A stretch of DNA of 64,000 bases, taken from Marchantia polymorpha subsp. ruderalis (Eukaryota > Streptophyta > Marchantiopsida > Marchantiales > Marchantiaceae). A program made the translations under genes and the position numbers. Shown one piece after another: positions 24,170 to 35,925 of this stretch (position 1 is the first letter of the stretch; each line of letters opens with the position of its first letter). The stretch lies in assembly GCA_037833965.1 (NCBI GenBank), contig AP031357.1, forward strand, positions 9,568,001-9,632,000, in the 5' to 3' direction. The notes under the pieces were generated by a model. It saw only the letters and a program-made list of their open reading frames with translations, did not search any database and had not been told where the DNA came from.

Positions 24170-24342
24170 CTCGACACAAGATTGAAGGAGGTTTCCTTGA
24201 TGTCTGAAGATCTGGAGGCTTTGATGTTCTCAAAGATCGAGCTGCCGATGTTGGAGACAGGTTCGAGCTTATGAAGCAACTGGGATTGGGACCTGGCGGG
24301 AGTGTCAAAGTAGAGGCTGCGGTAAGGTGGATTTACGAGTCT

Positions 24343-24396
24343 CACGTGGCAGCAGAGAAGAGGCACGGGTAACCCCAAGATATCGCAAGCACCAAT
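24343..24396 (-). promoter_or_regulatory. LHCB B promoter elements (CCAAT, GATATC, G-box)
   Basis: On minus the order is ATTGGTGC (24,396-24,389), GATATC (24,384-24,379) and CACGTG within GCCACGTGAG (24,348-24,343). The G-box lies about 175 bp upstream of the ATG. G-boxes are bound by bZIP, bHLH and HY5-type light regulators in plants. No clear TATA box was seen between here and the start codon. Confidence 0.5.
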
Positions 24397-24419
24397 AGAC
24401 AAATTAGGAATGTCTTCGG

Positions 24420-26211
24420 ATTAATCTAAAATTCACGAACCGATTTAAGACGAATAGTTGCAACTACTGGGTAACTAGGAGGTGACGAAATGTCTGCAAC
24501 AATAGGAAGAAGTCAAGTTCAGAAGTCTACAGGTGAGGAAATCCAGTCATCCAGTGGTGTTCGAGTCGTTTCTTAGTTTAGATTCTCTCTTGTCGTGTTT
24601 TGCGCTTCTGATCTGATCTAATAATTTCTTCGAATCAATGTATGGAATTTGGGTCGCGAATATCCTCTGGTTGCAGTAGTGGTGTTTTGATGGTCGCAGA
24701 AGATGACTGGAACACTTTCAGTCAATTTGCCTTCTCTACAACCATATGAATCACTTATGAATTCCTCCGTTACCAAGGAAAAAACGAAAAAGTAATAAGA
24801 AGACAGCCACTTGCCTGACACTACGCTCTGTAGTTGTGGTGGATGGGTTACCCCCTCTGCCACAAGTTAACTCTCCACTCAGCAAGGAAGAAAACGATGA
24901 CAAATAAACAGTGTACGGTAGCAGAAGTGTTCCATACCCTGCACGTTTGACAAGAAGAACTTTACTTCCATGTCAGGCTGGTTCCAGTGGTCATACTTGG
25001 CCGCTTTTCACACTTAAAAATGTAGCGTAACTAGTCTAGTAAATCTCACGGGAGGCAATTTGGTAACCATTTTCACCTCTTCACCAGAATTTCACGAGTA
25101 TAAAGCTCAAACCCACAGGAAAGATAAACGAGGTTGCTCTGTCCTTTCTGTCCAATTTGTGTTGCATTGTTGAACATGATGCGGATAGTGCATTAACTTT
25201 GGCACCGATGTTTTATTCGGAAAATTGTCCGATCGTTGTCTTTCTTGGGGACGGAGAAGAACAGTTCAAATTGTCAAGTTCCGTGGAAGAGAATTTTGAC
25301 AGCGTTGACTGTATTGTATTGCCCGATGCGTGGTCGAGAACTTACCTTCTCAGACGACCAGTGTTGAAGCCGTAACTCCGCTGTAAAACTGAACGCTACT
25401 AATTTCCCAATGCCTCCCAAGGAATCTTTTTTCTTACACAGTAGTCTGACAATTTCCTCCGTTCGAGTGAAGGACAAATTTGTTTCAATCCATATGTTCA
25501 CTTCACTTCTTTCTCCTCTGAAATCGTTCCCATTATGGAATTTTTTCATAATCGTCCTCACATTGTACCATCGGTGGTATAATGTCAGAACAGAAATTGT
25601 TCTACACAACGTTACAGGCGGTGGATTAAATTTGATGTTGCACATTTCATTTGATTTTTGGAAACCAGTTTTTGTCTGAGAAATTTTTTTCTTTCAACAT
25701 CTAGTTAATTTTGCAGACTACGAACTACATTGGTTACATCGCGAATGGTACACTACTAGTGAACGATTCTTCATTTTACTCGCATTGCTGCAGAGAAGAA
25801 TGATGTCTAAGGATTTGTTAAGTGCATGTCAACCGATCATTGATTTTTCTGTTCAAGTAGCAGTTCTGTGCTTCGGTCTGCACACCTTCTACTTTCGTTC
25901 CGTTTCAAGGACGACGCATGAAGTAGATGTTCGAGTATACTTCGACAAAGTGTTTCTGATGAGCATTTCCAGATTTTTGGAACAGTCAGATAATCTGAGT
26001 TTGAATGTAACATTTTTATTCATTACATCGACTTCAGACATGTAATATACAAGCTTCTCGAGCCATGAGCGAATATCCGGAACCTGAAACTATGATACAA
26101 TTGCTCGCACGAGGTAGCTCACAAGTGAGACAACCTGTACACAGCAGAAGCACTCCTCCAACGGGAAGGTGACAAGCTTCACTAACCCCTTGCTTCATAA
26201 TAACAAACACT
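24420..26211. other. Intergenic, no gene seen
   Basis: Scattered ORFs of 70-125 codons on both strands (for example 25,274-25,645 minus) without recognisable domains. The end near 26,211 holds the 3' flank of LHCB C. Confidence 0.45.
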
Positions 26212-27290
26212 CTAGTTTCCGGGAGTGAAGTTCGTGGCGTACGCCCAAGCATTGTTCACGGTTGGGTCAGCCAAGTGATCGGACAAGTTCTCGATCGGGC
26301 CCTTGCCGGTGACAATAGCCTGGACGAAGAATCCGAACATGGAGAACATCGCCAGCCTTCCGTTCTTCAGCTCCTTCACCTTCAGCTCGGCGAAGGTGTC
26401 TGGGTCCTCAGCCAAGTTCAGGGGGTCGAATTGACCTCCGGGGTAGATCGGGTCGCTCACCTCTCCCAGGGGTCCTCCTGCTACTCTGTATCCCTCGATG
26501 GCTCCCATGAGCACGACCTGGCAGGCCCAGATGGCCAGAATGCTCTGGGCGTGGACAAGGCCAGAATTGCCGAGGTAGTCCAGGCCTCCCTCGGAGAAGA
26601 TCTGCGATCCGGCCTTGAACCACACCGCCTCGCCGAACTTGACGCCGTTCTTGGCCAGCAGCTCGGGGGTCACACATCCCAAAGCTCCCAACATGGCCCA
26701 TCGAGCGTGGATCACCTCCAATTCACGGTTCTTGGCGAAGGTCTCGGGATCGGCAGAGAGTCCGGCGGTGTCCCAACCGTAGTCACCGGGGAATTCACCG
26801 GTCAAGTAGCTTGGGGTGGCACCGGAGAATGGGCCCAAGTACTTGGGTCGGTCCTCACCATACCTTCAAGAAGGAATCACGCAGAATTAGACTGATTTCG
26901 AAGTGTCGAGACGATGACCATCAGATAACAAATGATGAGGGTGATTGAGCTAGGGACGATGCGCATTCCTTTGAATATTTCAACAGTCACGGTAGCAATC
27001 ATCATTAAGCTGCAGAAGATTTTCTGGACAAAGGACATTGTATGACAAAGCGGTTTACTTCGAATATTTTATATACATCTTCACTAACTGTAAACTTGAA
27101 AAGGAGATCACAGCCAAGGCAAATAAATTTGTCGAGGGTTGAGTAGCCACCAGATGCTGGATGGAGCAGATCCTTTGCGCATAACAACGCGGGCTTCACC
27201 GACGTTGACTTTCTTGGCGAGCTCATTGCTGGAGGCTCCGAGAGCCTGTCCAGCCAAGAAGGTAGATGCGCAAGCTGTTGCTGTGGCCAT
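26212..27290 (-). CDS. LHCB: LHCB C: LHCII protein, no-Thr type
   Basis: Exon 1 is 27290-27151, the intron is 287 nt (donor GTGGCT) and exon 2 is 26863-26212, giving 263 residues. The transit peptide starts [18 protein letters not shown]; the predicted mature start is [10 protein letters not shown]. The second-exon protein equals that of B and D residue for residue, though many synonymous bases differ, which points to purifying selection or protein-level homogenisation. The segment reading GATCGGGCCCTTGCCGGTGA on plus is shared with A but not with D-I, and matches the broken LHCB fragment near 35.8 kb. TTTATATAC, a clear TATA box, lies about 91-100 bp before the ATG. Confidence 0.97.
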
Positions 27291-27380
27291 CCTGATAGTC
27301 GTAAGAACACTTCGCAAACTGACTTCTGTGCAGCAACAGTTGGAACGATGTAGTGTTGAGTCTGTGTGTGCAGAACCAAA

Positions 27381-27459
27381 GTATATAAAGGTGGAGCTGC
27401 AGCTGATGTGGCGGGGGAAGGATGAGAAGAGCGAAAGGAACAAGATCAAAAGCACCAAT
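27381..27459 (-). promoter_or_regulatory. LHCB C promoter elements
   Basis: On minus: ATTGGTGC (27,459-27,452), followed by TTTTGATCTTG as in LHCB D, and TTTATATAC (27,390-27,381). A CCCATGATAGTAC segment just upstream (about 27,490-27,475) parallels CCCATGATATC of LHCB A. Confidence 0.5.
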
Positions 27460-29752
27460 AGTACTCGAGTGCGATCGTACTATCATGGGATTCATCAAAA
27501 CCAAGGTCCTAGCAGTTTTACTCCCCTCCGTTTGTCCCACCTATTTCCCCATCATGTGATGCATTCTAATCGACTGCGCTTGACCAACTCACATGGTCAA
27601 TAGCGTGTGGACAGGTGGACAGTCGAGATTTGAGTCGCAGTTTCTAAATTTGTCCAGATTTAACTTTTCTCTCTTCTATTTCAGCGTTCCCCAGTTGGTC
27701 CTCAGTGTGTAGTCGCCAGTACAAACTTGGCGTTTTCCAACACCTCGTCCACAAAGACACGAAGCACGTGGTAAAAATTGACGCTCTGACGTGAGAGTGG
27801 CTGTCTTTTCCCGTTGTTGAGCAAATTTTTTAGCACAGTGATTGCACAAGGGGGTATATACTTTATATGATCATCATCATCATCATGACAAAGGATGGTT
27901 TTATTTTGAGTTGAAGTGTCCAACTGCGTATGAGTTGAGCGATGCTTGTCAGAATGGTGTTTCTCGGTACGTTTCGCTTGGTGTTGTTTGTCGCCTAATT
28001 GAAGTCGAGTTTGCCTGCTCGCGTACTAAAGACTATGGCTTCTGCGTGGCCGTGGACTATAATTGAGCTTCAGATAAATATGTGAGAATCTTTCACATTT
28101 GAAGCCCACTGTCCCGGTTTCGATATGTGTCTGCTCATGTAGATTCCCTTTACATTCCGGGTGTGACCAGCAGAGGTGATCATATGATGTTAATCTCGGA
28201 TGAGTTTTTCCCACGATGTATTACAATAATTTGGAGAAAAAATAGTTGTATTTATCACACTGTATACTTCTGTTTCAATTTTAGATATTTAGACATTGTG
28301 GATTTTTGAACAAGATGTTTCATTGAGTTTGTTATTTCTAACATTTCTCTCATCTCTGATTGATTTTAAAGTTGTAATTATGATGAAAGTCATATGTTTT
28401 TTTCATTTAATATATAATAATTTTATATCCAACATATTAAATTTTAAATTGATTTATTATATCTTCATCAAACTTTGTGCGTCAACCAAGATGTAAAATT
28501 AATATGATTGGGATTTAGAATTTTTTTTACCTTTAAGTGTGTATCAACTAATTCCTTATACTGTATAATTAGAAGACGGAAAATATGGATGGGTAAATGT
28601 TGATACTAATCATATCTTTTATATTTCAGGAGATTACTTAGTTCATTATATCAGGTTTTTTTTTATCGTATATATAATCATTATTTTATTTGATATCATA
28701 TAGAATTAAAAGTAAATAACTTTCCCAGGAAAAAATGTCAGTACGAGATGTTGTGGACAAGGACCCCACAGGGTACTTCTCCTTGTTCCGTTTGAAAGGC
28801 CAGTCTCTATTGAGAAGTTGTCATCCTACAGCGAGAATCACGTGATTGTGCTTCTACATTAAAAACGATGTATAAACTTTTTTGGTTGAAAATATTATAT
28901 TTGGCACGAAGAACAATCAAATTGACGAAGTTTTCTTTTGATTGAAGATCCTTCCTTGTCGATTTTGAATCCGTCTCTGGTGATTATCTTTGACCTTCAA
29001 ACAGCTTACACGAGGCCGCACTTGTTTCTACTTGGTTTTAAGATACATCTTGTGTGTGATTGCAAGAGTTGTCTCTGGTGACAAATTCGGGGTGAGGACA
29101 TTCCCGAAGCTGCCAGGGATTGCTTTTACAGTTGAACAGAGCCGATATAGGTGGACCCACATATTTTAGTTGCCATAGATTGTCCAAAGAAATGCTGGGC
29201 GGAGCGACTAACCGTTGTGCTACTCCTGAGGTTAGTGAGTTGCAACACTTCCGCACACTGTTTAAATTCAAACAAGCACATTTTAGGCCTTTTGATGCTT
29301 CAAATTGACTGACATCTATTCTTGAATCTTCGAGTTTAAATTCAGAACACAAACAAAACCATCTTTTTAAACCATCTTTTTATTGCAAGATTTTTCATTC
29401 AAATTTGGATATGAGATTTAAATAAGTAGCAAGAATGATACAGAATCATAAAATTCATGAGATCCATAAAGATTGGAGTCGTTAAGGTTGACATTGTCAA
29501 TTATGACTTACAATTTGATGATTTTGGTAAAAATATTATGTGAAAATGCATGGTTAAGTTTCCCAAAAAGTGTTTGAAAAACTTTTCAGGCAAAAAATTG
29601 ATTTGATGATAGAAATGAATTGAATGATATGTAAGATAACTTTCATAGGAGTACTAAGCAACTATAAACTTGAAAATAGATTTAAAATCTCTAGGTTAAA
29701 AAACAATAGCTTGTTTCAAATAAAAATTAACTAAAGATGATTCACTAAACAA

Positions 29753-29793
29753 CATAAAACGATAGAGTTAGAGGACAAATCTATCGTTTTATG
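29753..29793. repeat. 13-bp perfect inverted repeat
   Basis: CATAAAACGATAG at 29,753-29,765 pairs with CTATCGTTTTATG at 29,781-29,793. Confidence 0.75.
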
Positions 29794-29937
29794 ATTTATC
29801 ATGAACTTGTTAGATGTATCGCCATGTGAATCTACTAAGAGTAAAATAGATGGTGAAAGTGAGATATTATTCCTTAAGCTCGTTAAATATCTATATAATA
29901 AATCAATTCAATAAATTTTTGTTGAATAATAATAGAG

Positions 29938-29968
29938 TAATAGAGTTGCGTGAACCGCAACTCTATTA
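29938..29968. repeat. 13-bp perfect inverted repeat
   Basis: TAATAGAGTTGCG at 29,938-29,950 pairs with CGCAACTCTATTA at 29,956-29,968 around a 5-nt loop (TGAAC). Confidence 0.8.
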
Positions 29969-30059
29969 TGGAACAAAACACTAAATTGAGATAATACCTC
30001 AAAGAAATACCCATATAGACCAAAAGTGGGGAGTTTACTCACATAAGACTTGAAATAAC

Positions 30060-30480
30060 ACTCTAAATTGTTGGGGTTTAACTCGGATTTGGGTTAACCT
30101 TTGATTGGTAACTTACTTAATTTTTCAATTTTAAGAACGTCCAAACATCTTGCTGTCCTATAAGATTAACCCATGTCCTATTAACCTTGTACTCTAGATA
30201 AAGTTTGGGTTTGTTTGGGTTAATTAGAGTTATAGTTCACTGTAGACTCATAATTCGGGTATTAATTCGTACGGATGAGCACTTTTAAGTTGAATTCAAA
30301 ATTTACAATTAATAGAGAGAGATAGTGTAAAGCTTGGCTATGAAGACCTGATGTAATGTTCTCACTTTATTGAAGTTTTTATCTCGGCCGTGAATGTAAT
30401 CTCATGTAGAGAGGTGAATCACGTATATATTGACGTGTAATTTTTGTTGCGTTGGAACTACATATACATCAACTTTTAAA
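30060..30480 (+). mobile_element. Copia LTR remnant (solo or truncated)
   Basis: AGCTTGGCTATGAAGACC, TTTTATCTCGGCCGTGAATG and AGAGGTGAATCAC match the LTR parts at about 35,240-35,330 (same strand) and 14,300-14,200 (reverse). TTAACC/GGGTTAA-rich sequence precedes it, as in the other LTRs. No internal region is attached. Confidence 0.5.
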
Positions 30481-31804
30481 ATTTCATGAGTGAGTAGTTG
30501 CACTCTAATCATTAATCTTCATTTTATTCTAATCTTAATAATACTTCACTCATCATACTAACCCAATCTTTCATAGAATTTTTGCGACCATCAAGTAAAG
30601 CGTAAATGTTATGCATATCCTTGTATATGATATAACTCTAAAAATATAGATCATGCAAACTTGATATAACTCTAAAAAGATATATCATGCAAACTTGATC
30701 TCTGAAAAGATTAATTTAGGTAACACATTTGTAGCAAACATTTAAACTATTATATTGAGTTGATAATATCCCATGCAATTTTGTAGATTTTACTATAAAT
30801 ATCAATTTAAAACCAACATCACATAAATATTACTATATCAGTTAACACTAATTTCTAATCTACAAAAACTTTAAATTGTAAGCTATTTACTGATAAATTC
30901 TAGTACTTTCAAAACCTCACAACATTTATAAAGTCAATCAAACCAAGCAATGAGGTGTTAATTTCACTCCTAAACATAGACAATCTATAAAATGATCTAG
31001 ACTTGTTCAAAATTCTTGATTTTAAAGCTCGTGGCTAGTTCATTTTGTCAAGTTTTTGAACTTGTTACAAGCTTTTTTCCAAATGCTCAGCACAAATTAT
31101 CAAAAGTCAATAAACTGTCAAAGAAATTGTCAAAGAAGCTACTTTGGTTTAAAATCTCCATCAATAAGATTGAAGAGTGGATTTGAAATTCTAATGAAGT
31201 CAAAAAATTTAACTTGACTTAGATTTTAAAATCTAGTCAGAAATTTATATTTAGCTCTAATATAAAATTTTCAAGTTGGATTTAATAAACAGTCAACCGT
31301 ACAACTTTGAATCCGTCAATCATGAATAAAATAAGATGAATAATTAATGAAGTTATTATTTGAAGATTATTAGAAGAATTTTCTAACAATAAATATTTTA
31401 TTAAATATTTTAGTATAACATAAGTGATTAAATTAAATTCAAGTGTGAAAAGATGCAACGATTGTTAAATTCAAATCCATAACATTTAGCAAAGTAATAG
31501 TAAACTTCAACGTTTTAACATGACAATTGTGTACTTGAACTGCAGGAAACAACTTGCGTATGTTGTTTCACGAATATCATGCCTTAATCATGCTATTAAA
31601 TTAAAAATTTAAGTTGATTAATGAATCCAAATGATATGTTTAAAAGAAAACAAGGCTAAAATAATCTTAAGTTTGACTTTTCACAAACAGTATATATAAA
31701 TTTTACAAGATTGAATATTATATAGAATAATTTTGTCAAAATATCATGACAGTCATTGCAATTTCATGTTAAAATGCATAATGCATTGTAAAGCATAAAT
31801 GAAA
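30481..31804. other. AT-rich, no gene seen
   Basis: Very AT-rich. It includes a short direct duplication at about 30,630-30,700 (GATATAACTCTAAAAA units). Nothing else was recognised. Confidence 0.45.
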
Positions 31805-31895
31805 AAAGGTAGCGACTAGTTATACTTCATTTTAGGCTAATTATACCTCAACCTACTATACTGGAATAAGGGATAATTAGCCAAGTCAACCAAGT
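31805..31895 (+). repeat. Outer inverted repeat, left arm
   Basis: TTTTAGGCTAATTATACCTC, then GGGATAATTAGCCAAGTCA-CCAAGT, is the reverse complement, with some mismatches, of 35,840-35,925. The two arms are about 4 kb apart and bracket the decayed copia element. Confidence 0.75.
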
Positions 31896-32129
31896 ACGTG
31901 TTATTAGTTTATGTTGAACCTTTGCCAAGAATTGGGAGCTATTGTAATCTGAGTAGCCTTCCGGAATCATGCTATTGTCACTACAAAACCGATCTATGGC
32001 TCCAGTGGGGTAACTATTCCAACCAAAAACTCAAGTGAAGTCAAAGTCCGTGTCAATGGGTTTTATAAGTCTGAGAGTGTTTTTGGCGTCAAAAATGAAA
32101 CTATGAGTTTAGATTCAATCAGCTTCCCA

Positions 32130-35100
32130 TTATCAAAAAAGTGAAAGACCCTTCATCCAGATAGACCAGCACGCACGACAGTCACAACACCGAGATTATG
32201 TGGTTCACCTAATACTTAACCTAACCTAAGCTAACATAACCACAGTTAACTTCCTAACCATGGTTACCACTAACTGTAGTTAATCCAAGATAGAGTTAAC
32301 CTAACAAACTTCCCCTTGACTCAAGTCTTGGAGAGGTAACTAATGTAATCTACATGTATCTCTGCGAGAAGTTCTAGAAAGTAAAGCTAAATCACGTTTT
32401 TCCTCTATAGTCGAGAGTTGACTAGAACCAAGCCATAGCCGGCAAAATACTGGATGGAGAATACATGTACAACTGTTACTAGACTAACTATCCCTATGCA
32501 AAATTTGCAACTTTGCACAATGCTTGGAAAAAATCTCCAAAGGAATTACTTTGGTCAATGCATCGGCAAGGTTGAGCTTACCATCAATTTTGATAAGCTT
32601 AAGTGCACTATCAGACACTACTTGTCTGATATAATGATATCGAATATCAATGTGCTTTACCCTACCATCCATCACATTGTTTGATGCTAGATGAAGTGCG
32701 CTTTGGCTGTCACAATAAAGACTCACATCACTGTGTGGCAGCCCCATCTAAGTGGCCAACTTGTTTGACCAAATTGACTCCTTCGCTACTTCTGCTGCTG
32801 CAACATATTCAACTTCTGTGGACGACTGAGAAATGCATTTTTGAAGCGTAGATCTCCAACTTATGCATCCACTAGCAAGAATGAAAACATACCCAGTTGT
32901 TGATCTCCGCATATCCAAATCTCTTCCATAATCAGCATCAAACAATAATCCTGTATCAAGTGAAGCCTTGATATACCTCATAATCCACTTTATAGCTTCC
33001 CAATGCTCTCGTTTAGGATTTGACATGTACCTACTCACTTTCCCAACTACATATGCTATATCAGGTCTAGTGCGCAGCATAAGATACATAATACTGCCAA
33101 CTGCACTTTCATAAGGAATAGAAGACATCAATCTTTTAGCAGGTGCATCAATTGGACAGAAAGCTGCCGAAAGTTTAAAGTGTGCAGCTAATGGAGTACT
33201 TACAGCTTTAGCATATGACATGTTAAACCTAGCAAGTACTTTTTTGCATACCGTGTCTGTGTCAACCAAAGTTTGCTTGATGACTTGTACCTATTAATCT
33301 CCATGCCTAGTATACGCTTACCAGGACCTAAATCTTTCATATTAAACTCAGAACTGAGCTGGACTTTGAGTTTAATAACCTCAGACCTATCCTTAGCGGC
33401 AATAAGCATATCATCTACATACAGCACGAGTTATATCAAGCCAAAACTTGTGTTGCTAACACGCTTTATGTACACACAAGGGTCATATGCACTTCATATG
33501 AAATCTTGCGTATGCATGAACTCATCAAAACGCTTGTTTCATTGTCGGGGACTTTGCTTAAGTCCATACAAGGATTTAAGCAACCGACAAACCAAACGTT
33601 ACTCTCCTATCTTCAAAAAACCCTCCAGTTGTCTCATGTAAATCACATCGTCCAAAGCTCCATGTAAAAAGGTTGTAACAACATCCATTTGGTCGAGGAA
33701 TAAATCAAATAATGTGACAAGTGCACACAACAAGCATATAGTTGAAAACTTAGCAACTGGTGAAAAAAACTAAGTCTAGTCGATGCCCTTCCGTTGTTCA
33801 AAGCCCTTGGCCACCAATCTTGCCTTGAAGATTTTCTCAACTACATCAGTGGATCCATCCTTCATTGTGTAGACCTATTTGCAATCTATGGCTTGTTTTC
33901 CAGTGGGCAACTCCACGAGTTCCCGAGTCTAGTTGTCATGAAGTGATTTCATCTCCTTTCGCATTGCTACATCCAAATCAAGCTTCTTGGGGACTGATCG
34001 AGATTCAGCATAAGAGGATGGACTTCCATCCTCCGTGAACAACGCTTCTCCTAAGTCATCAACAAGTAGGTACTCGTCCCTGACAGCATGTTCTGTTGGA
34101 AACCAGGTACCACACCTTTCGGGCACACGACGAACACGCGTTGGTCTTGCAGTTGAAGACTCTGCTTGATCACTGTGTGCTGGTTCAGATGGTGGCCCAC
34201 CAGCAATGTGTTGCTCCTCATGGACCTCTTCAAGAGCAAAATCTTGCTCTTTTGCCTCGCCCGTCATTTGTGGAGCACCTCCTTGTGGCCCGTCATGAGA
34301 AATTTCATGATAAATATCCCCCTCAATGGTGATTGAGGAAGATAAATTACCTTCGTTAGTAGCAAGATTAACAATCTCTCCCTCTTTCGATGATCTGGAC
34401 TCATTGAAAGAAACATCTCTACTAACAGTAAGTTTACCGCTTACAGGATACCAAAGTCGTTATACTTTGACATCACGCTGATAACCAAGAAAAATACACT
34501 TGGTAGTCTTGGGATGAGCTTAGTCCTCAATTCCCTGGGAACATAGGTAAGCATCACATCCAAACACTCCAATATAAGAGTAATGAGCATTCCATTTATG
34601 CCACATTTCAAACGGAGTTTTGTAACTTATTGCACTACAATGAGACAAGTTTATCAAATAAGCCGCAGTATTGATGGCTTCAGCCCAAAAAATCTGTGGT
34701 AAACCAGCATGGCTCAACATACTCCGTGATCTATCCAACAGCGTTCGATTGAGTCTCCCTAACACGTTGTTTTGTTGTGGAGTATAAACATTGGTGAAGT
34801 GGCGGGTAACCCCCTCATTTTCACAGAACGCTCCAAACTCCTGAGACACGTACTCCCCACCGTTGTCCGATCGCAAGAACTTCACCTTCTCTCATCACTG
34901 AGTCTAAACTTGGGCTTTTCACTTCTTAAAAGTGACAAAGACTTCAGACTTGTGTGGAAGAAAGTAGATCCACACATACCTTGAGTAATCATCAATAAAC
35001 GTAACATAATACTCCTTCCCAGAATGTGAGGCAACAAGGGAAGGGCCCCACACATCAGAATGAACATACTCAAGAACTGTCTTGAAACTATGAACGTTAG

Positions 35101-35170
35101 TTCCAAAAGCACGTCGAGTGTGCTTTCCAAATATACAGTACTCATAGAATTCAAGCTTATCTCTTCTCGT
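32130..35170 (-). mobile_element. Decayed Ty1/copia retrotransposon (IN-RT-RH)
   Basis: On minus the order is integrase (35,165-34,520), linker (34,267-33,929), reverse transcriptase (about 33,840-33,200) and RNase H (about 32,850-32,484), the Ty1/copia order. Integrase shows HSDVWGP and LRSDNGGEYVSQEF. The PQQNNVLGRLNRTL segment has lost the catalytic Glu normally found in VAERMNR. RT shows MLYVDDMLIAA and KDLGPGKRILGMEI. RNase H shows the SSTEVEYVAAAEVAKE and LYCDSQSALHLASNN segments and DIRYHYIRQ. Frameshifts (near 33,270 and 34,885) and a TAG between the two RNase H parts break it. Gag, protease and the zinc finger of the integrase are missing beyond about 35,165, where LTR sequence in the opposite orientation begins. 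Confidence 0.9.
32141..32209 (+). repeat. Inner inverted repeat, left arm (LTR-derived)
   Basis: GTGAAAGACCCTTCATC, CAGCACGCACGACAGTCACA and ATTATGTGGTTCACC are the reverse complement of 35,319-35,393 (GGTGAACCACATTATCTCAG and onward). Confidence 0.75.
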
Positions 35171-35580
35171 ATAGAAGAGAAGAGGTGACTCTCTCTGTGT
35201 ACAATTTAGGATAGCATCGAGAGAGTGAAGGAGTTGGAGTAGCGCTTGGCTATGGGGCTGTGTAATCATCCGTGCTTTAGTGAAGTTCTGCTCTTGCCCG
35301 TGGACGTAGCCTATGAAAGGTGAACCACATTATCTCAGTGTTGTGACTGTTGTGCGTGCTAGTCGATCTCGATGAGGGGTCTTTCAAAAAGCTAGTGTTG
35401 TGACTGTTGTGCGTGCTAGTCGATCTCAATGAGGGGTCTTTCAAAAAGCTATTGATTACTTCATGAAGCGTATCATCTCCAGTGACTCCAATGACGGTTG
35501 TTGTTCGTACCAAATGGCCTCCCGCGCAAGCTGAATGGCATGTTGAGGTCATGCGGTGAATTTTTCCGAAATGTTTCAAT
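35171..35580 (+). mobile_element. Copia LTR and leader in opposite orientation to the adjoining element
   Basis: GCTTGGCTATGGGGCTG, GCTTTAGTGAAGTTCTGCTC and GTGGACGTAGCCTATGAAAG correspond to the LTR read at 30,300 (+) and 14,200 (-). Here the LTR is on plus while the integrase it abuts at about 35,170 is on minus. This looks like a nested insertion or an inversion that replaced the 5' half of the element. Confidence 0.6.
35337..35450 (+). repeat. 57-bp tandem duplication
   Basis: Units at 35,337-35,393 and 35,394-35,450 differ by one base seen (GATCTCGATG versus GATCTCAATG). The length is a multiple of three. It lies in the LTR or leader region. Confidence 0.9.
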
Positions 35581-35793
35581 AGTTGCCCAAGCGAGCTATC
35601 AATTTGAGGAGAAGCTTCTTCTATGAATTTTCTGATCTTCCCTTGACATCATTCGATCCACGATGAAAACATCTTGTTTCCGGATGATCTTGTGCGACGA
35701 AGATTTCATCGGCCTCACAGGATGGAAAGACGACAATCTCGAAGCTATATCATTCCACAAATTGACGATTCTAGATTACAAGCCATTATGACA

Positions 35794-35850
35794 CAAGCTA
35801 TTGTCGCCGGCAAGGGCCCGATCTAAAACTTGTCTGACCACTTGGCTGAC
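35794..35850 (+). pseudogene. LHCB: LHCB exon 2 fragment, broken
   Basis: Fifty-seven bases match the sense strand of LHCB exon 2 over the [19 protein letters not shown] segment, with five differences from LHCB A. These include a GAG to TAA stop and an ACC to GCC change. The block GGCAAGGGCCCGATC is shared with LHCB A and C only, so the donor was of that type. It is directly followed by the outer inverted-repeat arm (TTGGCTAATTATCCCT), with about 10-14 bp shared by both. There is no flanking LHC sequence, so it is a captured or relocated scrap, not a decayed full copy. Confidence 0.85.
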
Positions 35851-35925
35851 TTGGCTAATTATCCCTCACCTTAATATAGTAGCGTGAGGTATCATTAGCC
35901 TAAAATGAGGAATAACTAACCACTT
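35840..35925 (+). repeat. Outer inverted repeat, right arm
   Basis: Reverse complement of 31,805-31,895. It overlaps the end of the LHCB fragment by about 10 bp. Confidence 0.75.

Larger units (their letters stand above)
27500..30059. other. Intergenic, AT-rich, no gene seen
   Basis: The first 1.3 kb contains a CACGTG at 27,765-27,770 and short ORFs. From about 28.3 kb the sequence is AT-rich. No element coding for a known protein was recognised apart from the hairpins listed separately. Confidence 0.45.

Noticed and set aside
35277..35579. 100-codon minus ORF as copia gag
   Set aside because: It reads through LTR-like sequence that is in plus orientation, and its repeated peptide comes from the 57-bp duplication. 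It is not a gag domain.
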